Source of the DNA: Aureispira sp.
GTDB taxonomy: Bacteria; Bacteroidota; Bacteroidia; Chitinophagales; Saprospiraceae
Direction of reading: 5' to 3'
Length of the DNA stretch: 64,000 nt
Assembly: GCA_024222455.1 (NCBI GenBank)
Contig: JAAEPD010000318.1
Span: 16,129 to 80,128 of the forward strand
Within the stretch, counting starts at the first letter, position 1. Every line of letters begins with the position of its first letter. The notes under the pieces were generated by a model that did no database searches, was not told the DNA's origin, and saw nothing but the letters and a program-made list of their open reading frames with translations. Below, piece after piece: positions 53,052 through 62,540 of the stretch. The position numbers were made by a program, and so were the translations under genes.

Positions 53052-54530
53052 ATGATAGATACAACGATTGAGACCTTAGGACAACTAAAAGCATCTGGAT
53101 ATGTTAGCAAATCAACAAAACAAGAGTTGCGTGATAATCTGATCAAGAAGCTAAAAAATAAAGAAACTGTATTTGAAGGAGTATTAGGTTTTGAAGATAC
53201 CGTAATTCCTGATATGGAAAGAGCTATGTTGTCCAAACATAATATATTGTTGTTAGGGCTAAGAGGTCAAGCCAAAACTCGTTTAGCTCGTTTGATGGTC
53301 AACCTCTTGGATGAATATATTCCTGTGGTAGAAGGTTCTGAACTTAATGATGATCCGCTCAATCCATTGTCTAGATATGCTAAAGATCTTATAGCTATTC
53401 ATGGAGACAATACTCCAATACAATGGATGCATAGAAGCGAACGTTATGTAGAAAAACTGGCGACTCCAGATGTAAGTGTAGCCGATTTAATAGGAGATTT
53501 AGATCCGATCAAAGCTGCTACTAAAAAGTTAGATTATTCAGATGAACGAGTTATTCATTTTGGATTAATCCCTAGAGCACATCGCTGTATTTTTGTTATT
53601 AATGAGTTGCCCGACTTGCAGGCAAGGATACAAGTATCTTTGTTTAATATCTTGCAAGAAGGTGATATTCAGATCAGAGGATTTAAACTCCGATTGGCGC
53701 TAGATATCCAATTTGTATTTACAGCCAATCCAGAAGATTATACGAATAGAGGAAGTATTATTACACCACTTAAAGATCGTATCGAAAGTCAGATACTGAC
53801 ACACTATCCACGGACTTTAGAGATAGCCAAACAAATTACACATCAAGAGGCTAAGCTTAGTGCAGAACAACAAGAGCAGGTTGAGTCTAGTGATTTGGTC
53901 AAAAACCTATTAGAACGAATAGCTTTTCAAGCTCGTAACAGTGAATATGTGGATGAGAAAAGTGGTGTTTCGGCACGTTTGACTATTGCAGGATACGAAA
54001 ATTTGGTGAGTACTGCTGAGCGCAGAATGTTGCACAATGCAGAAGATAAGACGGCTATACGAGTAACCGATTTCTGGGGTGTTGTTCCTGCTATTACAGG
54101 TAAGGTCGAACTAGTTTATGAAGGTGAGCAAGAAGGCCCCTATGGTGTTGCTTTGCGTTTGCTCAATGGCGCAATCAAAGAAGAGTTTTTAGAGAGTTTT
54201 CCTAATCCTGATCGCCTCAAGCATGAGAATGATAAAGATCCTTATGCTGTCATAGCTGCATGGTTTTCGGCTGGAAATACGATTACACTGCTGAATGATG
54301 CAACTAATGCGCAATACAAATATCAACTCTCAGAAGTTAGTGGCTTGATGGAATTGGTTCAAGAGCAAGGTATCTCAGATACAGAGCAATGGTTGTATAT
54401 GGAATTGGTTTTGCATGCCTTAGCTCAATTTGAATTGATTAGCAGAGAGGTTGTCAATGGTAAAGTTCTATTTCAAGATCCTTTGGCGGATGCTTTAGAT
54501 GAATTAGATTTTGGGTTTGATGATGAATAA
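53052..54530 (+). CDS. MoxR/ChlI-type AAA ATPase
   Basis: This 492-aa AAA ATPase resembles magnesium-chelatase subunit I/MoxR. It has a helical start, Walker A GLRGQAKT (residues 69-76), the SEL.DDPLNPLSRYAKD insert, Walker B CIFVINELPDL, TANPEDYTNRGS and an arginine-finger region LKDRIESQI. The frame opens earlier at 52914 inside the PAP2 gene, but the Met at 53052 is the likely start. MoxR-type ATPases usually work with a VWA-domain partner; none is adjacent. The role is probably remodelling or insertion of an unknown complex. Confidence 0.85.
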   Translation: MIDTTIETLGQLKASGYVSKSTKQELRDNLIKKLKNKETVFEGVLGFEDTVIPDMERAMLSKHNILLLGLRGQAKTRLARLMVNLLDEYIPVVEGSELNDDPLNPLSRYAKDLIAIHGDNTPIQWMHRSERYVEKLATPDVSVADLIGDLDPIKAATKKLDYSDERVIHFGLIPRAHRCIFVINELPDLQARIQVSLFNILQEGDIQIRGFKLRLALDIQFVFTANPEDYTNRGSIITPLKDRIESQILTHYPRTLEIAKQITHQEAKLSAEQQEQVESSDLVKNLLERIAFQARNSEYVDEKSGVSARLTIAGYENLVSTAERRMLHNAEDKTAIRVTDFWGVVPAITGKVELVYEGEQEGPYGVALRLLNGAIKEEFLESFPNPDRLKHENDKDPYAVIAAWFSAGNTITLLNDATNAQYKYQLSEVSGLMELVQEQGISDTEQWLYMELVLHALAQFELISREVVNGKVLFQDPLADALDELDFGFDDE

Positions 54531-54582
54531 ATAGGAGAATCCCCATTCAAAATAAGGGAAATCCCTATTGTGAAAAAATAAA

Positions 54583-54627
54583 AAACAGTCTACTTTTGTT
54601 TCAAATACAAATGTAGTAGGACTGTTT
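54583..54627 (+). terminator. terminator after the AAA ATPase gene
   Basis: AAACAGTC-TACTTTTGT (54583-54599) pairs with ACAAATGTA and GTAGGACTGTTT (54607-54627) with small bulges, about 50 bp after the stop. Confidence 0.5.
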
Positions 54628-54694
54628 AGCCATAGTAATCTCTACTACAGGAGTATGCTATAGTTTTGGAGTTTTGTTAGCTGGTAAACTGGCT

Positions 54695-54729
54695 AAAACG
54701 ATCATTCAGGAGTGGATGGTCGTTTTTTT
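54695..54729 (+). terminator. second terminator-like hairpin
   Basis: AAAACGATCAT (54695-54705) pairs with ATGGTCGTTTT (54716-54726), followed by a T run to 54729. Confidence 0.55.
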
Positions 54730-54732
54730 ATG

Positions 54733-54817
54733 TTCCATAATGAGCTTTAATTATGGAGGCACAAGAATAGACTAAACCTATTCGAATGTAGTTCCCCCGA
54801 ATAGAAGATAGGGGGAA
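54733..54817. repeat. hairpin-rich gap before the second two-gene module
   Basis: TCCATAAT (54734-54741) pairs with ATTATGGA (54750-54757), and TTCCCCC (54792-54798) with GGGGGAA (54811-54817). The following AATCCCCAT...GTGATTTCCCAATTGTA resembles 54534-54571. No gene is seen in 54531-54959. Confidence 0.45.
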
Positions 54818-54959
54818 TCCCCATACACTTTCCGTGATTTCCCAATTGTATAGTCAAGGAGAATGTAGCAACTTTGTATTGTTGGCAAACGGAAGGATGT
54901 CTAACATTAACAAAAAACACCAAACAACTAATTAACAAACTCCAAAAACAAATAAAACT

Positions 54960-55547
54960 ATGGCAACTGCACAAGCAAGCAAAAAAGAACTAGAGCAATT
55001 AAAAAGTTTATTGATCAAAGGATTAAAATTATACAAAGCACAACCAGATTTAGTTAAAGATGCTAAAGAAGCAAAACGCCAAAAATGGATGGCTGTACGC
55101 TATAAATTGGTTCGTACTGCACTAGAAAATATTGATGGGCAGCCTAGTACTAAAGATGATAAAGGGATTGTTTTTGACAAAGAGGTAAACGATATCGTTG
55201 CTGAATATAAGGTAGTTAGAGCACAACTTAAGAAAAATCTAGAAGATTTTGAATCTGATGAAAATGATGTGAAGCTAGTTGCAGATATGATTAAACGTGT
55301 TAATCAAGCAGAGGATCTGTATTTGGAATTAAGTGATGTAGATAAAGAGAAGTACCAAAACAGAAAACAGCAACTTCAGTCAACACTTCGATTTTTAGAT
55401 AAGCGGTTAAAAGAAGTAAAAAAACACCTAAAAGTAGTAGACGAAGCAAAGGCTAATGCTCCAAAAACTGCGGATGAAGCTCGCCAACAAATGATGGACT
55501 TAGAAGCTGAGTTGAAAGCTATTCGTGCAAGCTTAAGTGCTAACTAA
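54960..55547 (+). CDS. module protein A2, ~195-aa helical protein
   Basis: This 195-aa charged helical protein is homologous over its full length to the 196-aa protein at 20932, about 45% identical by eye. Shared blocks are MAT..ASKKEL, LVRTAL, NLEDFESDENDVK, RLKEVKKHLKVVDEAKAN and the final SLSAN. No signal or TM segment. It is the first gene of the second copy of the module, 48 bp before the large partner. The function is unknown. Confidence 0.78.
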   Translation: MATAQASKKELEQLKSLLIKGLKLYKAQPDLVKDAKEAKRQKWMAVRYKLVRTALENIDGQPSTKDDKGIVFDKEVNDIVAEYKVVRAQLKKNLEDFESDENDVKLVADMIKRVNQAEDLYLELSDVDKEKYQNRKQQLQSTLRFLDKRLKEVKKHLKVVDEAKANAPKTADEARQQMMDLEAELKAIRASLSAN

Positions 55548-55595
55548 AAAAGACTTCAAAACAAAATTCCAAGACAATCCAAAACTATAGATATT

Positions 55596-58085
55596 ATGAG
55601 CTTTGATAAAGATGTATTAAAAAAACACAAAGATACGCTTCAGAAAATGGAGGCTACATTAGTTGTAACAGAAAGAACATTCAGAAATAATGATAACGAA
55701 GGGCAAGTTGCTGATGCAAATGGACTGACTAAAGGAGAGCATGCTCAGCTGAACAATATGCGAAAAGAAATATTGGCATTAAGATCCCTAATTAATGCAA
55801 AAATAAAAGAACAACAAAATGCCGATAAAGAGCTAGATATGCTAAAGGAAGCAGAAGCACGTGGAAACGTTGCTAAGGATGGGTTTAAGAAAAAAGGAAG
55901 AGAAAAGTCGTTGCTACCAGAAGAAAAAGAAGAATCAGAGGAGTTTCTAGAAAAAGGAACTGTTGTAGAGGAAGAAAGCTCTGAAGCTAAACTTATTATA
56001 AATTCAGAAGATGGAGCAGGAATTGTTCTGAATAAAACAAATGCTAAAAAAGTTGTTACTAGTACAACTAAAGATATGTATGATGCTCAAATGAAGGTCA
56101 AAAGAGATAACCTTACAACACCAGAAGGTGAAGAAGATAAGGAATATATACATAAGAATCAGAAGAAAGTTATATCAGAAACAACAAAAGATGTTAAGTT
56201 AACAACGAAAGGTGCTTCAGCTTCCTTAGGGAAAACATGGACCTTTTTTGATTATGATCAAACTTTTCCAATACCTACAGGAGTGCCTGCTCTTAATTTC
56301 GTTTTAGGGCTTGCTGGAAGTGTAAAAGCAAGTGTAGAAGGAGGGGCTAGTATATCTTTTGAGACTATGGATAGAGAGATCAGTGCTATTGCAAAATTGA
56401 CTGCAAGTGGTAGTGGTGAAGCAGGGTTAGAGTTTGCCTCTGCTGTAAAAGCTGTTTTTGTTGCAACTGGAACGGCTTCTGTGAGTGGGAAAGTGTCAAT
56501 TGCTGCTCAAAAAGCAGAAGGTGAAAAAGATCATGATTTTAAGATTAGCCCATGCGAGATTTCAGGAAATCTAGGCTTAAATTTTTCATTGAAATTAGCT
56601 CCTTCGGGCGCCTTAGGTAAGGCATTGGGGGCTTTGGGTGTAGCAGAAGCATTATCTTATGTCAAGCCTTTGGCTAACATGAAATTACTTACAGCTAAAG
56701 TAACAAGTGTTGCTTATGAGTATGGTAAGTGGAATCATGGTTCTCTTGAAATAACTCCAGGTCCTGAAGTACAGGTACTTGTTGACTATTTTAATGAAGC
56801 TAAACTTAAATTTGAAGGTAAATTAGAAGAATTGATTGCTAAACATGACCAATTAACTGATGATACTGCTGATACTATCCGAGCGTATGAAAATATAGCA
56901 AAAAAAGTCTTTGGGAAAAAGGATGTAGAAGAAGTTAAAGAATCAATGCAAGATTTACACTCTGATGGAGTCCAATTGTATAATGCGACAGGAGAGGCAA
57001 TAGACCAAGGCTCAAAAGATTTGCATGATGGTGCTTTGGAGTTAGAACGCAATGTGAAAGAAGGGATTGAAAATGTAAAAGAGGATGTAGTTTATCTTCA
57101 AGATCAAGGAGCTGAGGGCTTACATGATATAGAAGATGGTTTAAGAAAAGAATTAGGTGATGAGTATGCTGATGGAATGAAAGATGGTTCAATAGCAATA
57201 CATGATAAAGCTTTGGAAGTAGAGCGTGCTGTTGACAAAAAACTAGATGAAGCTAAGGAAGGATTTGATGAAGGAGCAATGGGTTTACATGATAGTGCTT
57301 TAGAGTTAGAGCGAGATGTAAAGCAAGGAGTTGATGATTTAGGTCGAAGTATAGATTATACTCAAGACAAAGGAGCAGAAGGCTTGCATGATTTAGAAGA
57401 TAAGCTAAGAGAGGAGTATGGTGATGAATATGGTGCTGCAATGGAGCAAGGTGCAAAGGATTTGCATGACAAAGCTCAGGAATTGGGACGTGATATAGAA
57501 CAAGCTGGAAAAGATTTGCATGATGGAGCTCTACAATTAGAACGAGATATAGAACAAGGTGCTGTAGATTTACATGATGATTTTGGCAATAGTGTAGATT
57601 ATGTAGCTGACGAAATAGAAGAGGCGAAAAAAGAAGTCAAGAAAAAAGCCAAGAAAAAATACAAGAGAGCTAAAAAAGAGGTTAAAAAGAAAGTAGAGGA
57701 AGTAGCTGAAGGTGTAGAGTACTTACAAGATCAAGGAGCCGATGAACTCCAGAAGTTAGAGGATGAACTCAGAGAAGAATATGGTGATGAAGCAATGAAT
57801 GATGTCAAAGAAGTACTTGAAGATGGTCACACCAAAATGGTAGAAGTTCAACAGGAAGTTGAGCAAACGGTTGATGATTTAGGCAATAGCGCAAAATATG
57901 TTGGAGAGAAAGTTCAAGAAGAAGTTGAGCAAGTTGTTGACGATTTAGGTAATAGTGCAAAATATGTTGGAGAGAAGGTAGAGGAAGCCGTTGATAATAA
58001 AGTAGAAGATGTCAAACAAGGATTCTCTGATGCCGCAGATGAACTTAGTAGAACCTGGGATTATTTAACCAGTGATGATGAATAA
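55596..58085 (+). CDS. module protein B2, 829-aa protein with long helical repeats
   Basis: This 829-aa protein has no signal. Its head (1-65) matches the 791-aa protein at 21673 (KHKDTLQKMEATLV, ERTFRNND, GLTKGEHAQL, INAKIKEQQ). The middle (about 215-390) is a glycine/serine/alanine-rich strand domain (VLGLAGSVKASVEGG, ISGNLGL-like). From about 440 come helical repeats with LHD.ALELERD motifs. Three long repeats start with Y.QD.GAE.LHD.ED.LR near residues 500, 588 and 709. A KKEVKKKAKKK stretch lies near 680. It ends in an acidic tail (LTSDDE). The function is unknown. Confidence 0.75.
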   Translation: MSFDKDVLKKHKDTLQKMEATLVVTERTFRNNDNEGQVADANGLTKGEHAQLNNMRKEILALRSLINAKIKEQQNADKELDMLKEAEARGNVAKDGFKKKGREKSLLPEEKEESEEFLEKGTVVEEESSEAKLIINSEDGAGIVLNKTNAKKVVTSTTKDMYDAQMKVKRDNLTTPEGEEDKEYIHKNQKKVISETTKDVKLTTKGASASLGKTWTFFDYDQTFPIPTGVPALNFVLGLAGSVKASVEGGASISFETMDREISAIAKLTASGSGEAGLEFASAVKAVFVATGTASVSGKVSIAAQKAEGEKDHDFKISPCEISGNLGLNFSLKLAPSGALGKALGALGVAEALSYVKPLANMKLLTAKVTSVAYEYGKWNHGSLEITPGPEVQVLVDYFNEAKLKFEGKLEELIAKHDQLTDDTADTIRAYENIAKKVFGKKDVEEVKESMQDLHSDGVQLYNATGEAIDQGSKDLHDGALELERNVKEGIENVKEDVVYLQDQGAEGLHDIEDGLRKELGDEYADGMKDGSIAIHDKALEVERAVDKKLDEAKEGFDEGAMGLHDSALELERDVKQGVDDLGRSIDYTQDKGAEGLHDLEDKLREEYGDEYGAAMEQGAKDLHDKAQELGRDIEQAGKDLHDGALQLERDIEQGAVDLHDDFGNSVDYVADEIEEAKKEVKKKAKKKYKRAKKEVKKKVEEVAEGVEYLQDQGADELQKLEDELREEYGDEAMNDVKEVLEDGHTKMVEVQQEVEQTVDDLGNSAKYVGEKVQEEVEQVVDDLGNSAKYVGEKVEEAVDNKVEDVKQGFSDAADELSRTWDYLTSDDE

Positions 58086-58121
58086 TATTTAAAGCTCGAT
58101 TGCTTCCCCCCTTTTATTAAG

Positions 58122-58146
58122 AAAACCGCCAAGTGCGGTTTTTTTT
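58122..58146 (+). terminator. terminator of the second two-gene module
   Basis: AAAACCGC/GCGGTTTT with a short loop and T run, 37 bp after the stop. Confidence 0.85.
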
Positions 58147-58251
58147 ATGCCTAAAATCTAAGAAAAAAGGAAAAGGCTGCAATATTCCTTCAAGTGCCTT
58201 GTACTTATAAGAGTATAGTATTTATAATCCCTCCCAGATAAAAATAAGACA

Positions 58252-59214
58252 ATGAAACCCCTGTTATTTTGTATATACTGCTTATGTTCTAGCATAGTTG
58301 CAAAGGCTTGTATAGATTGCCCAAACCTAACTTTTAAAGAAATAACTGCCCAAGAAGCTTTGAGTTACGACCATATTTTTGTGGCGAAGATTAAGAAGTT
58401 GACAAAAAAACAGTTGACTTACAACGACCATGAACTGTATTTAGATCTAGATATAAAGGAGCAATTTAGAGGGAAGATAGAACAGAATGCAACCTCCTTA
58501 TTGATAGAAGGAAAGAATGGTCATCCTTGTGGTATATTCAATTATAAAGAAGGCAAAACCTATTACTTTTTTGTTAATCAGCATGAAAATAGCCTAATTG
58601 CTAAACCAAATGGAAGAGCACATCTAGCAACAATGACAGCAGAACATGAACACTATCAAGGTTTGTACAATGCTAGTAATAACAAACAAGAGTTGAAAGC
58701 TAGAATAACCGCAGTTTACCAAAACACAATAGCTACACTAGAATATCTCCAAGCACATACTAACGGAAAGCTAGTCATCAAGAATAGTCAAGGCCAAATA
58801 TCTGGTCAAGGTCAGCTACAGAATGGACAATTACATGGGAAATGGACATTTTGGGATCATTACAAAAATAAAACAGCAGAGGGTAGTTATAGAAAAGAAC
58901 AAAAAGTAGGAACTTGGGATTATTATAGGTCAGATTATAATAGAAAAAACAATAAACTAGCTGAACGACTGATGTATAAAGGTTCTGCTACTGAAAAAAC
59001 TATCACTTATTATGCTTCTTTTGAATGGGCCAATAATCAAATATTTAGAACAAAGAAAACTACTACTAAAAACGGTAAGTTACATGGAGTTCAATACTTC
59101 TTTTTTCTGAATAAAGGAAGTGGGGTAGAGCGTATAGTGTACTACAATAATGGTGAATATGTCAAGCAAGAAAATTACCCATTCAATCAACTTATTTTGG
59201 TTAAGAAGGATTAG
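58252..59214 (+). CDS. secreted protein with MORN-like repeats
   Basis: This 320-aa protein has a signal peptide (cleavage near residue 18, AKAC). The mature N-terminus CIDCPNLTFKEITAQEALSY with a DHIFVAKI strand resembles the TIMP/netrin-like fold. The C-terminal half has MORN-2/YwqK-type repeats: GQGQLQNGQLHGKWTFWDHY, AEGSYRKEQKVGTWDYY and KNGKLHGVQYFF. Such repeats occur in secreted Bacteroidota proteins of unknown role. Its last 14 bp overlap the convergent MPKNILDSPL gene. Confidence 0.78.
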   Translation: MKPLLFCIYCLCSSIVAKACIDCPNLTFKEITAQEALSYDHIFVAKIKKLTKKQLTYNDHELYLDLDIKEQFRGKIEQNATSLLIEGKNGHPCGIFNYKEGKTYYFFVNQHENSLIAKPNGRAHLATMTAEHEHYQGLYNASNNKQELKARITAVYQNTIATLEYLQAHTNGKLVIKNSQGQISGQGQLQNGQLHGKWTFWDHYKNKTAEGSYRKEQKVGTWDYYRSDYNRKNNKLAERLMYKGSATEKTITYYASFEWANNQIFRTKKTTTKNGKLHGVQYFFFLNKGSGVERIVYYNNGEYVKQENYPFNQLILVKKD

Positions 59215-59728
59215 AGTTTTTCTTCTTAGAAAATCTATGATTTAGCCAATTTCCAAGCTCTAGCCAAAACACAATTAAGGAAGAATATACCATTGTTGAT
59301 ACTACAAAACCTGCCATGAACTCATCCTCTGTATTAGTGGTATTATCCATCTCAGGTATAAAACTATCATCTATATAGGGAATGAAACCACTGTTATAAA
59401 GCACATTGACAATTGGAATACTCCCTATAAGAGCTCCTGCAAAAGCAAAGAAAGCAACTCCAATAGTATCTCCCCAACCAATTTTGAAAGCATGTCTACA
59501 CAATAGAACTAAAGATAAAGAAGGAATAAATATAATCATTGCCCAAATTAGGTAAACTACTAAGTCTGTCTCTCCAAAAACACCTAATCCAGCAAGGTAG
59601 ACAATGCTATTTAGGCCTAGACTAAGGATCAAGAAATGTAATCCATACAAAAGCCATCTTCGTCTTGTATTGGCTGAGTTAATTAGGTTTATATCCTCTA
59701 AAGGGCTGTCTAATATATTTTTAGGCAT
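59201..59728 (-). CDS. small membrane protein, MPKNILDSPL family
   Basis: This 175-aa protein has the N-terminal tag MPKNILDSPLEDI, a short basic linker and four TM helices, with an acidic loop (DDSFIPEMDNTTNTEDEF) before the last helix. The tag matches those at 6580 and 9183. Two short reading frames lie upstream on the same strand, the nearer 15 bp away. The function is unknown. Confidence 0.72.
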   Translation of the reverse strand: MPKNILDSPLEDINLINSANTRRRWLLYGLHFLILSLGLNSIVYLAGLGVFGETDLVVYLIWAMIIFIPSLSLVLLCRHAFKIGWGDTIGVAFFAFAGALIGSIPIVNVLYNSGFIPYIDDSFIPEMDNTTNTEDEFMAGFVVSTMVYSSLIVFWLELGNWLNHRFSKKKNSNPS

Positions 59729-59743
59729 AAGAAAGAGTCTTAT

Positions 59744-59908
59744 TCATGATTTATTCAGGCAACAATTGATGAGAGCCCATTTAAGCAATGGAAACATATA
59801 ACTAACTCGGTTTTTTTTAAATGGATTTAAATTATTTCCTGCCCTAAATATCATCCCAAATATAATAACTGCTAAAAAAGCGTCTGCATGAATATTAAAA
59901 TTAGCCAT
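59744..59908 (-). CDS. short ORF upstream of the MPKNILDSPL gene
   Basis: A 54-aa frame, MANFNIHADAFLAVIIFGMI and onward, has one TM-like segment and a basic tail with two cysteines. It ends 15 bp before the MPKNILDSPL start. A TAGATTTG box lies 8 bp upstream of its ATG. It is too short for most gene callers and has no recognised family. The context supports it, but homologues are needed. Confidence 0.4.
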   Translation of the reverse strand: MANFNIHADAFLAVIIFGMIFRAGNNLNPFKKNRVSYMFPLLKWALINCCLNKS

Positions 59909-59916
59909 AATAATAT

Positions 59917-59924
59917 CAAATCTA
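59917..59924 (-). promoter_or_regulatory. -7 promoter box for the short ORF
   Basis: TAGATTTG on the minus strand matches TAnnTTTG. It is so close to the ATG that the transcript would have almost no leader. Confidence 0.35.
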
Positions 59925-59998
59925 TCTAAGGAGATAAGGTTTTTTACATAGAAGTTGTTTAAGAATGGAGTTCAAAATAGGCTTTGAGTACTGATTTT

Positions 59999-60019
59999 GC
60001 CTAGAGTTAGGCATTTTTT
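59999..60019 (+). terminator. small hairpin with T run
   Basis: GCCTA (59999-60003) pairs with TAGGC (60008-60012), followed by ATTTTTT. No plus-strand gene ends nearby, and it covers the last codons of the minus-strand short ORF at 60007-60183. Confidence 0.35.
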
Positions 60020-60183
60020 GAAAGCATAGCCATAGCTATGGTTGATAAAAATAACAACGCTATAGGTAAAATCAGCATTTCAACAGCCTTTGACAATTCA
60101 TTTTTAAACAATTTCATAACCTTTAATAGTTGAGCTGCTACTCTGAAGGAATATAAAACATAAGGTAAATATTTAAAATCCAT
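60007..60183 (-). CDS. short ORF with C-terminal hydrophobic helix
   Basis: A 58-aa frame on the minus strand, MDFKYLPYVLYSFRVAAQLL and onward, has a charged middle and a hydrophobic C-terminal helix (MLILPIALLFLSTIAMAML). It lies ~100 bp upstream of the 54-aa frame on the same strand. It has no known family. The rest of the gap up to 60333 shows nothing more. Confidence 0.4.
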   Translation of the reverse strand: MDFKYLPYVLYSFRVAAQLLKVMKLFKNELSKAVEMLILPIALLFLSTIAMAMLSKNA

Positions 60184-60333
60184 TATGAAAATGTTCTTTA
60201 CTAGCTCATTTTGTTCCTCACTAGTTTTTTTGCTAAAGCTTGTTAAGCTTCATGTATTATTGTAACGGATTTGATATTCAAGTCTACTGAGACTTAGATA
60301 AATATATTTATTGTACCAATAAAACATACAGTT

Positions 60334-62466
60334 ATGTATAAACTCTTTATTCTCCTAATAGGAATAGCCCTATTTAAGACAAACATAAATGCTCAGTGTG
60401 GTATAGCTCAAGATTCTATTGTTGAAGACTTTAATACAGGAATCAATCCTTCTTGCTGGGTCACTTATAGTGGGTTTCAAGGGATCCAATTTATTCATAA
60501 TAAACTAGAAATGAATAACATTAATGGAACTTGTTTAGCGGTTTTACCCAAAGTGAAGAATGTAAAAGGAATACTAGTTTTTGATGGTTTTTATAACACA
60601 TTAACAGGGGCTGCTACTTTAGAAATAGGTGCTATGCCCGATTCCCTTAACCAAGTTTCTTTTACCACTATAACAACTGTTACCCTAAGTGTTTCACAGC
60701 AATATACTATTGACTTGTCAAGTTATACAGGGGGAGATGAATATTTAGCAATTAGATTGTCTGGTGGAGGTGCCCACAAAAGAGCACATATCGATAATCT
60801 ACATTATACAGTTGGTTGTATAAGTACCAATGTGAGTGCTGTAGCTAAAGATACCACTTTTACAGTTGGTAGTTCAGGGACACTTGAATTGACGGGAGCG
60901 GATTTAGATGATGGTTCAACAACATCTTGTGGTGTAACACCAGATTCTTTGAGTTTAAATCAATCCTTGTTTACTTGTGCTGATACTGGTGTACATAATA
61001 TTATATTGACTGCTAAAGATATGTATGGCAATATATCCTATGATACTGCAGCTATTCTAATTAAGAATATGATAAAGGATGAGAGTGTCCAAGCTCTAAA
61101 TTCTGTAGTTTGTGAAGGTGATTCAACATCCATATTGACAGGAAGTTCTGTACAAGGTGTAAATTATTATCTAAGAGACAATCAAAATACAATTCTTCAG
61201 GGACCACTAGCAGGAACAGGTAGTAGTTTGAGTTTTAGCACAGGTGCCCTAATGAGTGCTCAAACGTATAATGTTTGGGCAGAACCAGCATCACCTGCTA
61301 TTCATGCTCTCAATTTTGATGGTGTAGATGATTATGTTAGTTTAGGGACTGACAATAGAGGGATAACAACTCAAGTTACGCTTGCGGCATGGGTCAAAAC
61401 TACAGCTTCCGGGAGTAACCAGTTTTTAGCTAGTAAGTACAATGGTGTAAATGGATTTGTGTTTTATATGGATGGGAATGGTAAAGTAAATATAGATGGT
61501 CGTGATGGTGCAGGTGCCTATAGACAGTCTGGGCCATCTACCACTAGCGTAAATGATAATCAGTGGCACTATGTGACAGGAACTGTAGATATAATTACAG
61601 GGCTTTGGAGTGTTTATGTAGATGGTGTGTTAGAAAAATCTACTAATCATGGAGCTGGAACTTCTTTGGCCACACCTGTTAATCTAACCTTAGGTGTTTA
61701 CAGTACTTTTTATTTTACAGGTGCTGTAGATCAATTTACGGTTTGGAATCAGGCTTTGGGTGCTGCAACTATCCAAAATACTATGAATAACTGTCTAAGT
61801 GATACAGCTATTGCATTAGTTGGATTGTATAATTTGGATGAAGGTACTGGAATGACAGCTCAAGATCATTCAACATCTAATATACAAGGTGCACTAACAA
61901 ATATGTTGAATGGTGCGTGGGGGATAGGGACTCCAAATTTGTGTTTTACTACAAATAATACCTGTGATAAACAATTATCTCAAACAGTGACAGTCTCTAT
62001 TAATCCTACAATTGATACCACAGTAGCATTGTCAGGAATTATGCTTACCGCTAATCAGGCAGGAGCTACCTACCAATGGTTAGATTGTAATAACAATAAT
62101 GCACCAATTATTGGTGAAAACAATCAATCTTTTACACCAATAGCTAATGGAGATTATGCAGTAGAAATTACAGTTAATGGTTGTACAGATACATCTACTT
62201 GCCAATCCATAACTATTACAGGGGGAGAAGATTTGCCTAGTGAGGTGACACAAGTTTATCCAAATCCAGTCAAGAATATCTTGAATATAGTAGCTAATCA
62301 AGCAATAGAAAATATTATTATTTATAATATTAATGGTGTTCAAGTGAGAAAAATGGCTGACTTGAATGGTCAATCTATAGATGTTTCTATGTTAGAAAAT
62401 GGGCTATATATACTAGAGTTGACAACTTCACAACAAATTATACGAAAGCATTTTATTAAAAATTAG
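60334..62466 (+). CDS. T9SS-secreted LamG-domain protein
   Basis: This 710-aa protein has a signal peptide (ending NINAQ). A ~140-aa N-terminal jelly-roll-like part comes first, then an HYR-like segment (CGVTPDSLSLNQSLFTCADTGVHNIILTAKD region). A LamG/concanavalin domain spans about residues 325-490 (ALNFDGVDDYVSLGTDNR, DNQWHYVTGTVD). The C-terminal T9SS sorting domain begins VYPNPVKNILNI and ends IIRKHFIKN. It is probably exported across the outer membrane and attached to the cell surface, perhaps for adhesion or polysaccharide binding. A strong terminator follows. Confidence 0.9.
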   Translation: MYKLFILLIGIALFKTNINAQCGIAQDSIVEDFNTGINPSCWVTYSGFQGIQFIHNKLEMNNINGTCLAVLPKVKNVKGILVFDGFYNTLTGAATLEIGAMPDSLNQVSFTTITTVTLSVSQQYTIDLSSYTGGDEYLAIRLSGGGAHKRAHIDNLHYTVGCISTNVSAVAKDTTFTVGSSGTLELTGADLDDGSTTSCGVTPDSLSLNQSLFTCADTGVHNIILTAKDMYGNISYDTAAILIKNMIKDESVQALNSVVCEGDSTSILTGSSVQGVNYYLRDNQNTILQGPLAGTGSSLSFSTGALMSAQTYNVWAEPASPAIHALNFDGVDDYVSLGTDNRGITTQVTLAAWVKTTASGSNQFLASKYNGVNGFVFYMDGNGKVNIDGRDGAGAYRQSGPSTTSVNDNQWHYVTGTVDIITGLWSVYVDGVLEKSTNHGAGTSLATPVNLTLGVYSTFYFTGAVDQFTVWNQALGAATIQNTMNNCLSDTAIALVGLYNLDEGTGMTAQDHSTSNIQGALTNMLNGAWGIGTPNLCFTTNNTCDKQLSQTVTVSINPTIDTTVALSGIMLTANQAGATYQWLDCNNNNAPIIGENNQSFTPIANGDYAVEITVNGCTDTSTCQSITITGGEDLPSEVTQVYPNPVKNILNIVANQAIENIIIYNINGVQVRKMADLNGQSIDVSMLENGLYILELTTSQQIIRKHFIKN

Positions 62467-62490
62467 AACTGATGTTAGGATAAAAGGTGT

Positions 62491-62522
62491 AGCCACTCTC
62501 AAATATTGAGAGTGGCTTTTTA
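62491..62522 (+). terminator. terminator of the LamG protein gene
   Basis: The 11-bp stem AGCCACTCTCA/TGAGAGTGGCT has a 4-nt loop and a T run, 25 bp after the stop. Confidence 0.9.
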
Positions 62523-62540
62523 TTGTTAAGGTTCTTTAAT

